Shown: piece after piece, positions 1 through 8,289 of the stretch
How positions within the stretch are numbered: the first letter of the stretch is position 1
Layout: each line of letters starts with the position of its first letter
Assembly: GCA_900473185.1 (NCBI GenBank)
Contig: UCKU01000007.1
Location: 1 to 64,000, forward strand
Direction: 5' to 3'
Source of the DNA: Hyphomicrobiales bacterium
GTDB taxonomy: Bacteria; Pseudomonadota; Alphaproteobacteria; Rhizobiales; Rhizobiaceae
Length of the DNA: 64,000 bases
Translations under genes and position numbers: made by a program
The notes under the pieces: model-generated
Seen by the model: the letters and a program-made list of their open reading frames with translations, nothing else
What the model was told of the DNA's origin: nothing
The model's database searches: none

Positions 1-672
1 GTTGTTCGGCTCAAGCGCCAGGATTTGCTTCAGTTCATCAAGCACGTCTGCGGTCACCAGGCCGTTTGATGTGGCCATCAGCGTTTCCGACAGTCCTTCC
101 AGGCGGGAGACATTGGTTCCGCCGAGGCGAAGCGCCGCGCGATAGGCTTTTGCCGCATCATCGACCCTGCCCATCTTGAGATAAACCGGAGCGATGACGT
201 CCCATCCCCGCCCGTCCTCAGGCTGACCGGCCAGGTGGTCCTCCATCTTCTTCACGAGGATTGCGAGATCCTCGCCGGGCTCGGCGAGCCTTATGGCCAG
301 CGGACGGGAGGGGAGATCGGGAGAGCCGAGCGAGACGTAAAGAGCGATGCTGAGCAATGGCAGGAACACGGCGATGGCGTGTTTCAGCCATCTGCCGGAA
401 CGTTGCACAATCTGCGTCGGCCGGTGGTCATCTGCAGCCTTGAACAGGCGTCGAGCCGTTTCCGCTCTGGCCAGTTCGTATTCGTCCGGCGAGATGCGTC
501 CGGAGGCGACATCCTCGTCGAGTTCGAAAAACTGGTCGCGATAGACCTTGCCGGCATCCGCTTCGGTGCTCGCCGCCTTACGGCGGCCCGTCGAAAGCGG
601 ATGAAGCAGGATGGCAGTCGCCGCGGTCGTCATCACCGCGAAAAGAATCCAGATCGTCATTGTTGCAGCCAT
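1..672 (-). CDS. ccmI: Cytochrome c biogenesis protein CcmI/CycH (5' part, runs off window)
   Basis: Only the first 224 codons are inside the window. The translation begins with a membrane segment (residues about 4-22), then a short cytoplasmic region rich in charged residues, a second hydrophobic stretch near residue 95-110, and the beginning of a TPR-like region with text such as KKMEDHLAGQPEDGRGWDVIAPVYLKMGR broken here by window end. This arrangement (TM, loop, TM, periplasmic TPRs) is that of CcmI/CycH, which binds apocytochrome c for heme ligation. The ATG at 672 is used; an in-frame ATG at 660 is equally possible. It would supply maturation capacity for the c-type cytochromes FixO, FixP and NorC encoded in this window. 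Confidence 0.8.
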   Translation of the reverse strand, partial: MAATMTIWILFAVMTTAATAILLHPLSTGRRKAASTEADAGKVYRDQFFELDEDVASGRISPDEYELARAETARRLFKAADDHRPTQIVQRSGRWLKHAIAVFLPLLSIALYVSLGSPDLPSRPLAIRLAEPGEDLAILVKKMEDHLAGQPEDGRGWDVIAPVYLKMGRVDDAAKAYRAALRLGGTNVSRLEGLSETLMATSNGLVTADVLDELKQILALEPNN

Positions 673-723
673 AATGGCTCAACACATAGCCGCAGCAGCG
701 GACCGGACATTGACGAGGATCAA

Positions 724-1452
724 TTATCTCGGTGTTCGTCCCGCTCGGCCGGTGAAGACATAACCGACGCCGCGTACAGACTGAATGAGATCCGGGCTCT
801 TCGGATCATCCTCGATCTTCTTGCGCAAGCGGACGATCTGGGCGTCGATTGCGCGATCAAAGGCTTCGAGATTGCGGTTTCTCGTCAGGTCCATGAGGGT
901 TTCGCGCGAAAGAACCCGGCCGGGATTACGCACGAAAACAAGAAGCATGTCGAACTCGCCCGTCGTCAAAGCAACGTCGTCGCCCTGGGGTGAGGTCAGT
1001 CGCCGGCGCGACACATCGAGAGACCAGCCTTCGAAGGCGAGCGTTTCGTCTTCTCCGTTGGTGGGACGGGTCGCGTCCGAGGAGGTGCGGCGGCGCAGGA
1101 TTGTCCTCAGACGAGCCAGCAGTTCTCTCAGATGAAAGGGCTTGGCGATGTAATCATCGGCGCCGACCTCAAGGCCGACGACCTTGTCCGTGACATCGTC
1201 CTGACCGGTCAGCATGAGAACCGGCACATCGGATGTGCTTCGAAGCTCCCGAAGCAGTTCGAGGCCATTCTCGCCGTTCGGGAGCACCAGATCGAGAAAA
1301 ATTGCCGCGTAAGAGCCTTTGGCAAGTTCGGAACGCATCGCCGCACCGTTTGCGACCGCGTTCACCTTAAATCCGTTGTCTTCGAAGTAACGCACCAGCA
1401 TCTGCCTGATCCGCGCGTCATCATCGACCACCAGAATACGGTCCGGTTCCAT
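724..1452 (-). CDS. OmpR/PhoB-type response regulator, orphan; candidate FxkR
   Basis: A 242-residue two-domain regulator. The receiver domain (about residues 4-118) has the acidic pocket DDD at 10-12, the phospho-acceptor Asp54 in FLDLVLP, Thr82 and Lys104 in AKPF. The C-terminal part is a winged-helix DNA-binding domain ending in IQSVRGVGYVF. No histidine kinase is adjacent, so it is an orphan here. The hybrid FixL at 11629 lacks a FixJ neighbour, and the promoter of fixK carries a direct repeat typical of OmpR/PhoB-type regulators. The inference is that this protein fills the FxkR role described in Rhizobium etli. The ATG at 1452 was chosen because the receiver fold begins directly after it; an upstream extension to 1545 has no family support. 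Confidence 0.85.
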   Translation of the reverse strand: MEPDRILVVDDDARIRQMLVRYFEDNGFKVNAVANGAAMRSELAKGSYAAIFLDLVLPNGENGLELLRELRSTSDVPVLMLTGQDDVTDKVVGLEVGADDYIAKPFHLRELLARLRTILRRRTSSDATRPTNGEDETLAFEGWSLDVSRRRLTSPQGDDVALTTGEFDMLLVFVRNPGRVLSRETLMDLTRNRNLEAFDRAIDAQIVRLRKKIEDDPKSPDLIQSVRGVGYVFTGRAGRTPR

Positions 1453-1460
1453 TGTCCTCG

Positions 1461-1586
1461 TTAATCTTGTTTCGACTTGCCAATCAGATAGCGCAGGAAT
1501 TCGACAAGCGCCACCGCTCCCAGTGCCGTATGCGATGGTTCCCAAAAAAACCTGGTGATGACTGTCTCGGCTGGCGGCTCTGTCAC
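1461..1586 (-). CDS. Possible 41-residue peptide between two regulators
   Basis: A GTG-initiated reading frame fills most of the gap between the Crp/Fnr gene and the response regulator and stops 8 bp before the regulator's ATG. It would encode a short amphipathic peptide ending YLIGKSKQD. There is no convincing ribosome binding site; the nearest purine stretch is GAGGTG, rather far upstream. I do not recognise a family. It may only be leader sequence. Confidence 0.2.
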   Translation of the reverse strand: MTEPPAETVITRFFWEPSHTALGAVALVEFLRYLIGKSKQD

Positions 1587-1630
1587 GATAGCGTCCGACG
1601 GAATCACCTCGAAAGGCTGCGCGATCGTAG

Positions 1631-2296
1631 CTAACAGACCTGGCGCAGCAGGACGATGTTTTCGATGCGGACCGTTCGACCCTTCACATCGACGCCGCAC
1701 TGTGCGAGAGCGGCAAACGCCCGGGACAGGGCTTCCGGTCCAAGCCCGAGTTTTCCAGCCAGAATCTGCTTCTTGTACGGGAGGCGGAATGTCGCCTGAA
1801 GAGCTGCTTCGGGGCATTGGCGCAACAGGAAATTCGCCACGCGCTGGGCTGCCATGTGCAAACGATCGCCGGCGATGCAGTCGAAGGCTTCAAGAAGATG
1901 GCGGGCCGATATTTTCAGCAGGTTGCGCTGGAGCTGAGGGCATTTATCGGCAAGTGTCCGAAGCGCCGCAGCCTCGAAGAGCGCGAGCTCGCTCAAGGCG
2001 CCGGCACACGCGCCATGCGCATAATTGCCGCCGAGCGCAATCACATATTCGGCAATCAAGTCGCCTGGCTCGCAGACGCGGATATCAGCATCACGTCCGC
2101 TCGCTTCCGTTCGTGTCAGCCTGACCACGCCACTTGCGACGTAAACCACGTGGGTGCCGGGCTCGCCTTCCACGAGGATCTCTTCGCCGGGCACATATAC
2201 GCGCCGGCGCGCGAGGGTCGCAAGTCGTCTTGCCGTATCGTTGCTCAGCCCGTCAAAGAGGTCCGACTGTAAAAGCTGTTCGTTGTTGAAGAGCAT
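1631..2296 (-). CDS. Crp/Fnr-family transcriptional regulator without Fe-S cysteine cluster
   Basis: A regulator of about 221 residues with an N-terminal cyclic-nucleotide-binding-like beta roll (VPGEEILVEGEPGTHVVYVASG) and a C-terminal winged helix with the E-SR type recognition helix (GLGPEALSRAFAAL). The N-terminal cysteine cluster of Fnr/FnrN is missing, so direct O2 sensing through a 4Fe-4S cluster is unlikely. The nearest resemblance is to the Dnr/NnrR/FixK side of the superfamily. The gene follows fixS immediately: an in-frame GTG at 2323 overlaps the fixS stop, while the ATG at 2296 has a purine run (GGAAAAA) before it and is used here. It is probably co-transcribed with fixGHIS. Confidence 0.85.
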   Translation of the reverse strand: MLFNNEQLLQSDLFDGLSNDTARRLATLARRRVYVPGEEILVEGEPGTHVVYVASGVVRLTRTEASGRDADIRVCEPGDLIAEYVIALGGNYAHGACAGALSELALFEAAALRTLADKCPQLQRNLLKISARHLLEAFDCIAGDRLHMAAQRVANFLLRQCPEAALQATFRLPYKKQILAGKLGLGPEALSRAFAALAQCGVDVKGRTVRIENIVLLRQVC

Positions 2297-2319
2297 CGAT
2301 CTTTTTCCGGCTGACGCGA

Positions 2320-2478
2320 TCACGTAGCGGTCGGATCGGAATCATCGTCGGCAATCACCCGCCAGGAAGCGCCCTCCAGATCGTCATACTGACCGCTTTT
2401 CAGGGACCAGAGAAACGCCGCCAGCCCGAGGCCGCCCATGAAAAGTGCGACCGGGATCAGATAGATGAGCATGTTCAT
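2320..2478 (-). CDS. fixS: cbb3 oxidase assembly protein CcoS/FixS
   Basis: A 52-residue protein with one N-terminal membrane helix (MLIYLIPVALFMGGLGLAAF) followed by the typical CcoS motif FLWSLKSGQYDDLEG and an acidic tail. CcoS is needed for insertion of heme and copper into the catalytic subunit of cbb3 oxidase. Its ATG overlaps the stop codon of fixI by 4 bp, the usual translational coupling in fixGHIS operons. Confidence 0.93.
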   Translation of the reverse strand: MNMLIYLIPVALFMGGLGLAAFLWSLKSGQYDDLEGASWRVIADDDSDPTAT

Positions 2479-4757
2479 GCGGCTTCGACCTCCTGATCGT
2501 GGATCGGTCTCTGCAAAGCCGGCAGAGGAGCACTTCGCACCGTAAAGGCGTTGAGACGCAGGGCGTTGGTGACGACGATGATTGAGGAAGTAGACATCGC
2601 TACGGCCGCGATCAGCGGCGTCGCAAAGCCGGCGATCGCAATCGGCACGGCAAGGATGTTGTAGCCGATCGCAAGGGCGAAATTCTGCCGGATGAGCGCA
2701 GCCGAGCGCTTGGCGATCCGGATCGCATCGGGTACTGCATCGAGCCTCTCATTGAAGAAGACGAGGTCGGCCGCCTGGCGTCCGATGTCGGAAGCGCTCG
2801 ACGGCGCCATCGAGACATGGGCTGCGGCGAGCGCAGGCGCATCATTGATGCCGTCGCCGACCATCAGAACGCGGCGCCCCTCCTCTCGTAGGGCCTCGCA
2901 GGCGTCCACTTTCTGTTTCGGGGTCAGTGCGCCGAGGGCGCGATCGACGCCGAGGCTGCGTGCCGTGCTTTCGACGACGGATTGGCGGTCCCCCGAAAAA
3001 ATCAGCGTCTGGAAACCGGCCGATTCCAGATCGGCGATCGCCTCGCCTGCTCCCGGACGAAGCGTGTCATCGAAGAAGAAGCGCGCCAGCGCCACCCCGT
3101 TTGCCGAAAGCACGACTTCGGAAAGCGGACTGTCTGATGTCGCGATCTCGGCGCCGACGCAGGCAAAAGATGCGTTTCCGAGCTTGTAGACGACATCCCC
3201 GCGCGAGGTTTCGAGACCGCCACCTGCAACCTCCACCACGCGATCGAATTGCTCGGCCACGACTGCCTGACGCGAAAGCGACTGCGAGAGCGGATGCCTG
3301 GAATGCTGAGCAAGTCCCGCTGCGATCGCGATGCTCCCGATATTGTCGGCTTCGGTCCGCACAAGCCTCGGTCGCCCGAGTGTCAGCGTACCCGTCTTGT
3401 CGAAGGCGACGGCATCGACCTCTGCGAGCCGCTCGAGCGCCGAACCGTCCTTGACCATGACGCCCCTGCGAAAAAGCTCGCCGGCTGCAACGACCTGCAC
3501 GACCGGAACGGCCAGTCCGAGAGCGCATGGGCAGGTGATGATGAGCACGGCGACGCCGACGAGCATCGCCTGCTTCCAGTCTCCGCCGATGATCCCCCAG
3601 CCCAGAAACGACACCAGCGCAAGGAGGTGCACGGCGGGCGAATAGAGTGCCGCGGCCCTGTCGGCGATCCGCCGATAGCGCGCCCTCCCGCCTTCCGCAG
3701 CCTCCATGAGGCCGATGATCTCGGCAAGCAGCGAGTTGCGCGCGAGCTTGGTTGCGCGCACGATGAGCGAGCCTGTCAGGTTCATGGCCCCGGAATGGAT
3801 TTCCGCGCCGGGTTTGACGGCCACCGGGCTGCTCTCGCCGGTTACGATCGACAGGTCGAGATCGCTCTCGCCACTGGCGACGATGCCGTCGACCGGGATG
3901 CGGTCGCCGGCCGCCACGGCAATCTCGTCGCCGACGGCAGTCTCCTCCACCGCCACGTAGCGTCTCGACCCATCGGCCGCCAGCACCAGCGCCCCACGCG
4001 GGGCAAGCCGCGCCAGCCCGTTGATCGCTGCGCGCGCCTTCTCGCGCATGACGTGGTCGAGAGTGCGGCCGATCAGCAGAAAGAACAGCAGCGATACGGT
4101 CGCATCGAACCAGGCATGCTCGCCATGATGCATCGTCTCCCATAGCGAAACCGCATAGGAGAGCGTCACGGCAAGTGAGATAGGCACATCCATATTCGTG
4201 CGCCCGCGCTTCAACGCGTTCCAGGCCGATCGAAAGAAGAACCGGCCGGAATAGACGAGTGCAGGAGCTGCGATCATCGCCGATATCCAGTGGAACATGT
4301 CGCGCGTCGCGGCATCCGCGCCGGACCAGACGGATACCGAGAGCAGCATGATGTTTGCCGCGGCAAAGCCGGCAACCCCGACAGCAAGAAGAAGCTGGTT
4401 CCGTGTCTTGTCGCTTTCCGGCGCAAGCGGTGCGAAGAGATGGACCCTGTATCCGGTCGCGCTGATCGCGGCAGTGATGCCGGTTGGATCAACCGTTTTG
4501 TTGTCCATCTCCTCGGCATAGACGCAGCTCACGCGCCTTGAGGTGAGGTTCACCCTGGCTTTTCGCACATAGGGCAGGCCCGACAAAGCCCGCTCGATGG
4601 TCGATATGCAGGCGCCGCAATGGACGTCAGGCACGCTGAGATCGAGTTGACGAAGGCCGCCGCCGAGCGCGTGGCTCGCAAGCCCGATCTCCTCGGCGCT
4701 GAAGGAGGTCGTGCTCATCGCCAGCACGCCGTCCGCATTCATGGTGCAGCAGGTCAT
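2475..4757 (-). CDS. fixI: Copper-translocating P1B-type ATPase FixI/CcoI
   Basis: A 760-residue P-type ATPase. An N-terminal heavy-metal-associated domain carries CGAC (Cys47, Cys50), and a further cysteine pair sits at the extreme N-terminus (MTCC). The transmembrane metal site CPC is at residues 409-411, the phosphorylated Asp453 is in DKTGTLT, and the hinge motif GDGINDAP is near the C-terminus. FixI/CcoI moves Cu(I) to the periplasm for delivery to the heme-copper centre of cbb3 oxidase rather than for detoxification. It lies third in fixGHIS and overlaps fixH and fixS by 4 bp each. Confidence 0.95.
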   Translation of the reverse strand: MTCCTMNADGVLAMSTTSFSAEEIGLASHALGGGLRQLDLSVPDVHCGACISTIERALSGLPYVRKARVNLTSRRVSCVYAEEMDNKTVDPTGITAAISATGYRVHLFAPLAPESDKTRNQLLLAVGVAGFAAANIMLLSVSVWSGADAATRDMFHWISAMIAAPALVYSGRFFFRSAWNALKRGRTNMDVPISLAVTLSYAVSLWETMHHGEHAWFDATVSLLFFLLIGRTLDHVMREKARAAINGLARLAPRGALVLAADGSRRYVAVEETAVGDEIAVAAGDRIPVDGIVASGESDLDLSIVTGESSPVAVKPGAEIHSGAMNLTGSLIVRATKLARNSLLAEIIGLMEAAEGGRARYRRIADRAAALYSPAVHLLALVSFLGWGIIGGDWKQAMLVGVAVLIITCPCALGLAVPVVQVVAAGELFRRGVMVKDGSALERLAEVDAVAFDKTGTLTLGRPRLVRTEADNIGSIAIAAGLAQHSRHPLSQSLSRQAVVAEQFDRVVEVAGGGLETSRGDVVYKLGNASFACVGAEIATSDSPLSEVVLSANGVALARFFFDDTLRPGAGEAIADLESAGFQTLIFSGDRQSVVESTARSLGVDRALGALTPKQKVDACEALREEGRRVLMVGDGINDAPALAAAHVSMAPSSASDIGRQAADLVFFNERLDAVPDAIRIAKRSAALIRQNFALAIGYNILAVPIAIAGFATPLIAAVAMSTSSIIVVTNALRLNAFTVRSAPLPALQRPIHDQEVEAA

Positions 4758-5239
4758 TGGCCGAACTCCGCAGTGTCGATGCGCACGGCCTCATGCATGA
4801 CGATCTCGCCGTCGCGGCGCGAGGTCAACTCGACGATCCAGTCGCCTGCGGCGATCGCGTGATCCGCCTCGAACCGCCCTTCCGAGAGCTTGGTCAGGGC
4901 AACGCGAAAGTCCTCATGATCGCCGACCGGCCGCTTGAAGTTGGCCACGACGTCGTCGACAACAGCCGGCGAGCCGTCCTTGTTGCTGATATCATAATGG
5001 ATTTCGTCGCTCTTCAGCGAAAGCCTGCCTGCGATCCCGGAGGCAGCCATCGCCTTCATGGCGGCGGCCTTCTCATTGAATTCCTGGCTGGCGACATAGG
5101 TGTTTTCGACCACGAGCCCGCTCCAGCTCGACGAGGCGTACCAAGCCATCGTAAAGTTGACGGCGATGATCACGCCAAAGAAGGCACACGTCGTCAGCAA
5201 CATATGCGTGCCGGTGAATCCTTGCGTGCGGGTGCTCAT
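4754..5239 (-). CDS. fixH: FixH, membrane protein for cbb3 oxidase assembly
   Basis: A 161-residue protein with one N-terminal membrane anchor (about residues 12-32) and a periplasmic domain with the FixH family pattern, including TMAWYASSSWSGLVVENTYVASQEFN after the helix. FixH belongs with FixI in copper handling for the oxidase. The start overlaps the fixG stop by 4 bp and the end overlaps the fixI start by 4 bp. Confidence 0.93.
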   Translation of the reverse strand: MSTRTQGFTGTHMLLTTCAFFGVIIAVNFTMAWYASSSWSGLVVENTYVASQEFNEKAAAMKAMAASGIAGRLSLKSDEIHYDISNKDGSPAVVDDVVANFKRPVGDHEDFRVALTKLSEGRFEADHAIAAGDWIVELTSRRDGEIVMHEAVRIDTAEFGQ

Positions 5240-6804
5240 CTGACATCTCCTGGGGCGTTGAATGCGGCGCGATAGTTCGCGCGGTCGGCGTGACCGGCAT
5301 CTTCGATCGAAAAGAGGAATTCGTTGACGGCGTCGCCCGTCTGCTTGCGGGTGACGAACACCTTGAGCGTCGTCGCTGCGTCGGGGGCGGCATCGATCAT
5401 GAACCGACGTCCCTCCTCCTTGCCGAGCTCGGGGATCCGCATCGTCGCACCCTCGATGCCCGACAGGGTCAGTTCGATCGTGCGCGGCTTGGGAACCATG
5501 TTGAGCACACGCAGCGTGTATCCGTTGCGGATCGATCCGTCGCTTTCCAGCACATATTGGGGGTTGCGGTCATGGACGACATTGAGCTCCAGCCGTTCGC
5601 GCATCGACAGGTGCACGAGCATGGCAATGCCGATGCAGGTCCAGACGCTCGCGTAAAAGACGACACGTGGCCGAAAGATGATGCGCCAGTTGAAGTGGCG
5701 AATGCCGTCGACAAAGGAACCGTCCGGATTTCTGACGCGCGCCGGCTGGACGGGTGTCCTGCCCCCGTCGGTGGCAATGTTCATGTTGCTCGCATATTCG
5801 CTGAGCGTTGCATAGGCGATCAGGCCGCGCGGTTTGCCGATCTTGTCCATGACATTGTCGCAGGCGTCGATGCAGAGCGCACAGGTGATGCACTCCATCT
5901 GCTGGCCGTCACGGATATCGATGCCCATCGGACAGACCGCAACGCAGGCATTGCAGTCGACACAGTCGCCGACGGCCTGCCCCTCTGCTTGTGCCTTCTT
6001 GGCATGGCGCGAGCGTTGCTCCCCGCGCCAGTCGTTATAGGTCACGACCAGCGAGTTCTCGTCGAGCATGGCGCCCTGGATACGCGGCCAGGGGCACATA
6101 TAGGTGCAGACCTGTTCGCGCAGGAGCCCGCCAAAGACGTAGGTGGTCGACGTCAGAATGGCGACCGTGGCGTAGGCGACGGCTGGAGCCTGCCCGGTGA
6201 AGAGGCCTTTGACGAGGGTTGGCGCGTCGGCGAAATAGAATACCCATGCACCGCCGGTGAGAACGCCGATGACAAGCCAGGTCGAATGCTTGAGCAGGCG
6301 CTTGCGAAGCTTGTCGAACGTCCACGGCCCGGCGTCGAGCTTCATTCTGGCATTGCGGTCGCCTTCAATGGCGCGCTCGACGACGAGAAAGAGGTCGACC
6401 CAGACCGTCTGCGGACAGGCATAACCGCACCAGGCGCGGCCGACGGCCGACGTGACCAGAAACAGCCCAAACCCCGCCATGACCAGCAATCCGGCGACAT
6501 AGTAGAATTCCTGCGGCCAGATCTCGATGAAGAAGAAAAAGAAGCGGCGCGACGCCAGGTCGATCAGGATCGCCTGGTCGGGCGCGTAGGGTCCGCGATC
6601 CCAGCGGATCCAGGGAGCAAGATAATAGATCGCCAGCGTGATCAGCATCACGATCCACTTGAACCGGCGAAAATGCCCTTGAACCCTCTTGGGGAAGACC
6701 TTCTTGCGCGCTGCATAAAGCGGCTGACGGTTGCGGCGGGCGTTGACCGGCTCGGCGTTGACACGTTCCACTGATTTGGGATCGGGTGCTGTGTAGAGGT
6801 TCAT
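5236..6804 (-). CDS. fixG: CcoG/FixG, membrane polyferredoxin for cbb3 oxidase copper loading
   Basis: A 522-residue membrane protein with several N-terminal helices including WCGYACPQTVW, then two ferredoxin-type 4Fe-4S cysteine clusters (CVDCNACVAVCPMGID and CITCALCIDAC), and a C-terminal periplasmic Ig-like domain. CcoG has been linked to Cu(II) reduction during cbb3 oxidase assembly. It is the first gene of fixGHIS. A perfect TTGAT-N4-ATCAA box lies 54-67 bp before the ATG, which places activation by FixK/Fnr at this promoter. Confidence 0.95.
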   Translation of the reverse strand: MNLYTAPDPKSVERVNAEPVNARRNRQPLYAARKKVFPKRVQGHFRRFKWIVMLITLAIYYLAPWIRWDRGPYAPDQAILIDLASRRFFFFFIEIWPQEFYYVAGLLVMAGFGLFLVTSAVGRAWCGYACPQTVWVDLFLVVERAIEGDRNARMKLDAGPWTFDKLRKRLLKHSTWLVIGVLTGGAWVFYFADAPTLVKGLFTGQAPAVAYATVAILTSTTYVFGGLLREQVCTYMCPWPRIQGAMLDENSLVVTYNDWRGEQRSRHAKKAQAEGQAVGDCVDCNACVAVCPMGIDIRDGQQMECITCALCIDACDNVMDKIGKPRGLIAYATLSEYASNMNIATDGGRTPVQPARVRNPDGSFVDGIRHFNWRIIFRPRVVFYASVWTCIGIAMLVHLSMRERLELNVVHDRNPQYVLESDGSIRNGYTLRVLNMVPKPRTIELTLSGIEGATMRIPELGKEEGRRFMIDAAPDAATTLKVFVTRKQTGDAVNEFLFSIEDAGHADRANYRAAFNAPGDVR

Positions 6805-6857
6805 GGGCCTGTTCCGATTTGTGACTGCCCTTCTCCTCCGTTTCCGGCTGACGATCC

Positions 6858-6871
6858 TTGATTCATATCAA
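6858..6871 (-). promoter_or_regulatory. FixK/Fnr box before fixGHIS
   Basis: TTGATTCATATCAA, a perfect TTGAT-N4-ATCAA palindrome. Centring an activator at -41.5 would put the transcript start about 20 bp before the fixG ATG. Confidence 0.88.
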
Positions 6872-6968
6872 GAACATGGTTTGCATGGCACACGCCCTGC
6901 CTGGGCAGGATGCGGCCCTGAAGGAGCCGGGCAATCGATAGGCATAGGCTGTTGCGTCCGATCGCTCC

Positions 6969-6982
6969 TTGCGCTTGATCAA
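6969..6982 (-). promoter_or_regulatory. Second FixK/Fnr-type box, upstream of fixG
   Basis: TTGCGCTTGATCAA, 111 bp further upstream of the fixG box and next to the fixNOQP terminator T-tract. It could be a second binding site for the fixG promoter. Confidence 0.6.
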
Positions 6983-7020
6983 AGAAAAAGGGCCGCGCCC
7001 GGGAGAGGAGGGCACGGCCT
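6983..7020 (-). terminator. Rho-independent terminator after fixNOQP
   Basis: Read on the minus strand, GGCCGTGCCC pairs with GGGCGCGGCC and is followed by CTTTTTCTTT. It separates the fixNOQP transcript from the fixGHIS promoter. Confidence 0.75.
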
Positions 7021-7065
7021 GGAGGACAACGGGGAGAAGCCGCTGGGACGTCCTCGTTTGCAGAT

Positions 7066-7251
7066 CTACCGGCTGGTCGGGTTATGATCTTTGAGGCAGA
7101 TCAAGCTTACGATCGAACTGCCGATCTTTGCGGGATCTTCCTGCTCGCAGGCCGGCGGAGCGGACCTTGCGCGCATCGTCACGCGTGAGCGGATCACCGC
7201 ACGCGGCGTGCCATAGAGTTCAAGGAGCGCGTTATGATCATGGTTCGTCAT
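7066..7251 (-). CDS. Possible 61-residue protein downstream of fixP
   Basis: It begins 12 bp after the fixP stop and ends before the terminator, so it would be a fifth gene of the fixNOQP transcript. The peptide is basic, without membrane helix, and holds two cysteines (PPACEQE, SLICLKD). The ribosome binding site is poor (AGCAGG directly before the ATG). I do not recognise a family; the position in the transcript is the main support. Confidence 0.4.
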   Translation of the reverse strand: MTNHDHNALLELYGTPRAVIRSRVTMRARSAPPACEQEDPAKIGSSIVSLICLKDHNPTSR

Positions 7252-7263
7252 CCTGCTGGCCTC

Positions 7264-8127
7264 TCATTGACCGCCGCCGAGCGAGTGGACGAAAACGGTG
7301 AGTTCCTTGATGGTCGTGTCTCCAAGGCGCGCGGACCACGCCGGCATGACACCATGCTTCGGAGCCGCAACCTGGCGGATGATGGCGTCCTCGCCTCTAC
7401 CTTTCAGCCAGATGGCATCGGCAAGATCAGGCGCGCCCATCTCCGGCTTGCCCTTGGCATCCTCGCCGTGACAGGCCGCGCAATTGTCGAGAAACACCTG
7501 CTTTCCGGGTTCAACGAGGGTTTCGTCCGACGGCTTGTTCGTCAGGCTCCAGACATAGGCTGCAACCTGCCGGATCTGATCCTTGTCGATCATGTCGGCA
7601 AAGGCCGGCATTTCTGAGACATGCGTGTCTGTGTCGCCGTCGAAACGGATGCCATGGGCGATTGTGGTCTGGATGGAATCAAGGTCGCCGCCCCAGAGCC
7701 AGTCGTCGTCATTGAGGTTGGGGAAACCCGGTCCGCCGCTCGCGCCAGAACCGTGGCACGGCGCGCAATTGACCTTGAAGGCGGAGGCGCCGCCGGCGAT
7801 CGCGAATTCGCGAAGAGCCGGATCGGCATCGATTTCCTGCACGGTCTTGGCGGCGATCATGTCGTGGAACTTCGTCTGCGAAGCCTTGGCCAGATCGAGG
7901 TCCTGCTGCAGCTCTGCACGGCTGGAAAAGCCGAAATAGCCTTTCGTGGCCGATGTGATCATCGGTATGGCCGGATAGGCGATAGCATAGCCGATCGCCC
8001 ACAGGATCGTCGCGTAGAAGGTCCAGACCCACCACCGGGGCATTGGATTGTTCAATTCACGGATGCCGTCCCATTCATGGCCGGTCGTCTCGACGCCGCT
8101 GATTTCATCGATATGTTTTTCCGACAT
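7264..8127 (-). CDS. fixP: cbb3 cytochrome c oxidase subunit III, diheme FixP/CcoP
   Basis: A 287-residue protein with an N-terminal membrane anchor (WWVWTFYATILWAIGYAIAYPAIP), and two c-type heme domains with CAPCH and CAACH. FixP passes electrons from FixO and the bc1 complex to the catalytic FixN subunit. The start lies 1 bp after the fixQ stop. Confidence 0.95.
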   Translation of the reverse strand: MSEKHIDEISGVETTGHEWDGIRELNNPMPRWWVWTFYATILWAIGYAIAYPAIPMITSATKGYFGFSSRAELQQDLDLAKASQTKFHDMIAAKTVQEIDADPALREFAIAGGASAFKVNCAPCHGSGASGGPGFPNLNDDDWLWGGDLDSIQTTIAHGIRFDGDTDTHVSEMPAFADMIDKDQIRQVAAYVWSLTNKPSDETLVEPGKQVFLDNCAACHGEDAKGKPEMGAPDLADAIWLKGRGEDAIIRQVAAPKHGVMPAWSARLGDTTIKELTVFVHSLGGGQ

Positions 8128-8128
8128 C

Positions 8129-8281
8129 TCAATCGTCCTTCAGAGGAATGTTGGCGGCATCCTTCGCGGCCTGCTTGCCACCGGGCCGGAGCGTGAAAAT
8201 GATCGCTCCGATGAAGAAGGCCGTCATCGCCAGGAGGCCCCAACTGTCGGCGAAGTGCCGCATTGCGGTGTAGGTTTCCAT
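8129..8281 (-). CDS. fixQ: cbb3 oxidase subunit FixQ/CcoQ
   Basis: A 50-residue protein with a single helix (SWGLLAMTAFFIGAIIFTL) followed by a basic segment (RPGGKQAAKDAANIPL), exactly the CcoQ layout. It stabilises the FixP-FixN-FixO complex. It sits between fixO and fixP. Confidence 0.92.
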   Translation of the reverse strand: METYTAMRHFADSWGLLAMTAFFIGAIIFTLRPGGKQAAKDAANIPLKDD

Positions 8282-8289
8282 GTTTCACC

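Noticed and set aside
724..1452. The response regulator as FixJ
   Set aside because: Its output domain is an OmpR-type winged helix, not the LuxR-type helix-turn-helix of FixJ.
5290..6774. 494-codon open frame on the plus strand opposite fixG
   Set aside because: fixG on the minus strand has full family motifs; the opposite frame is rich in Asp/Arg/His low-complexity translation typical of antisense GC-rich sequence.
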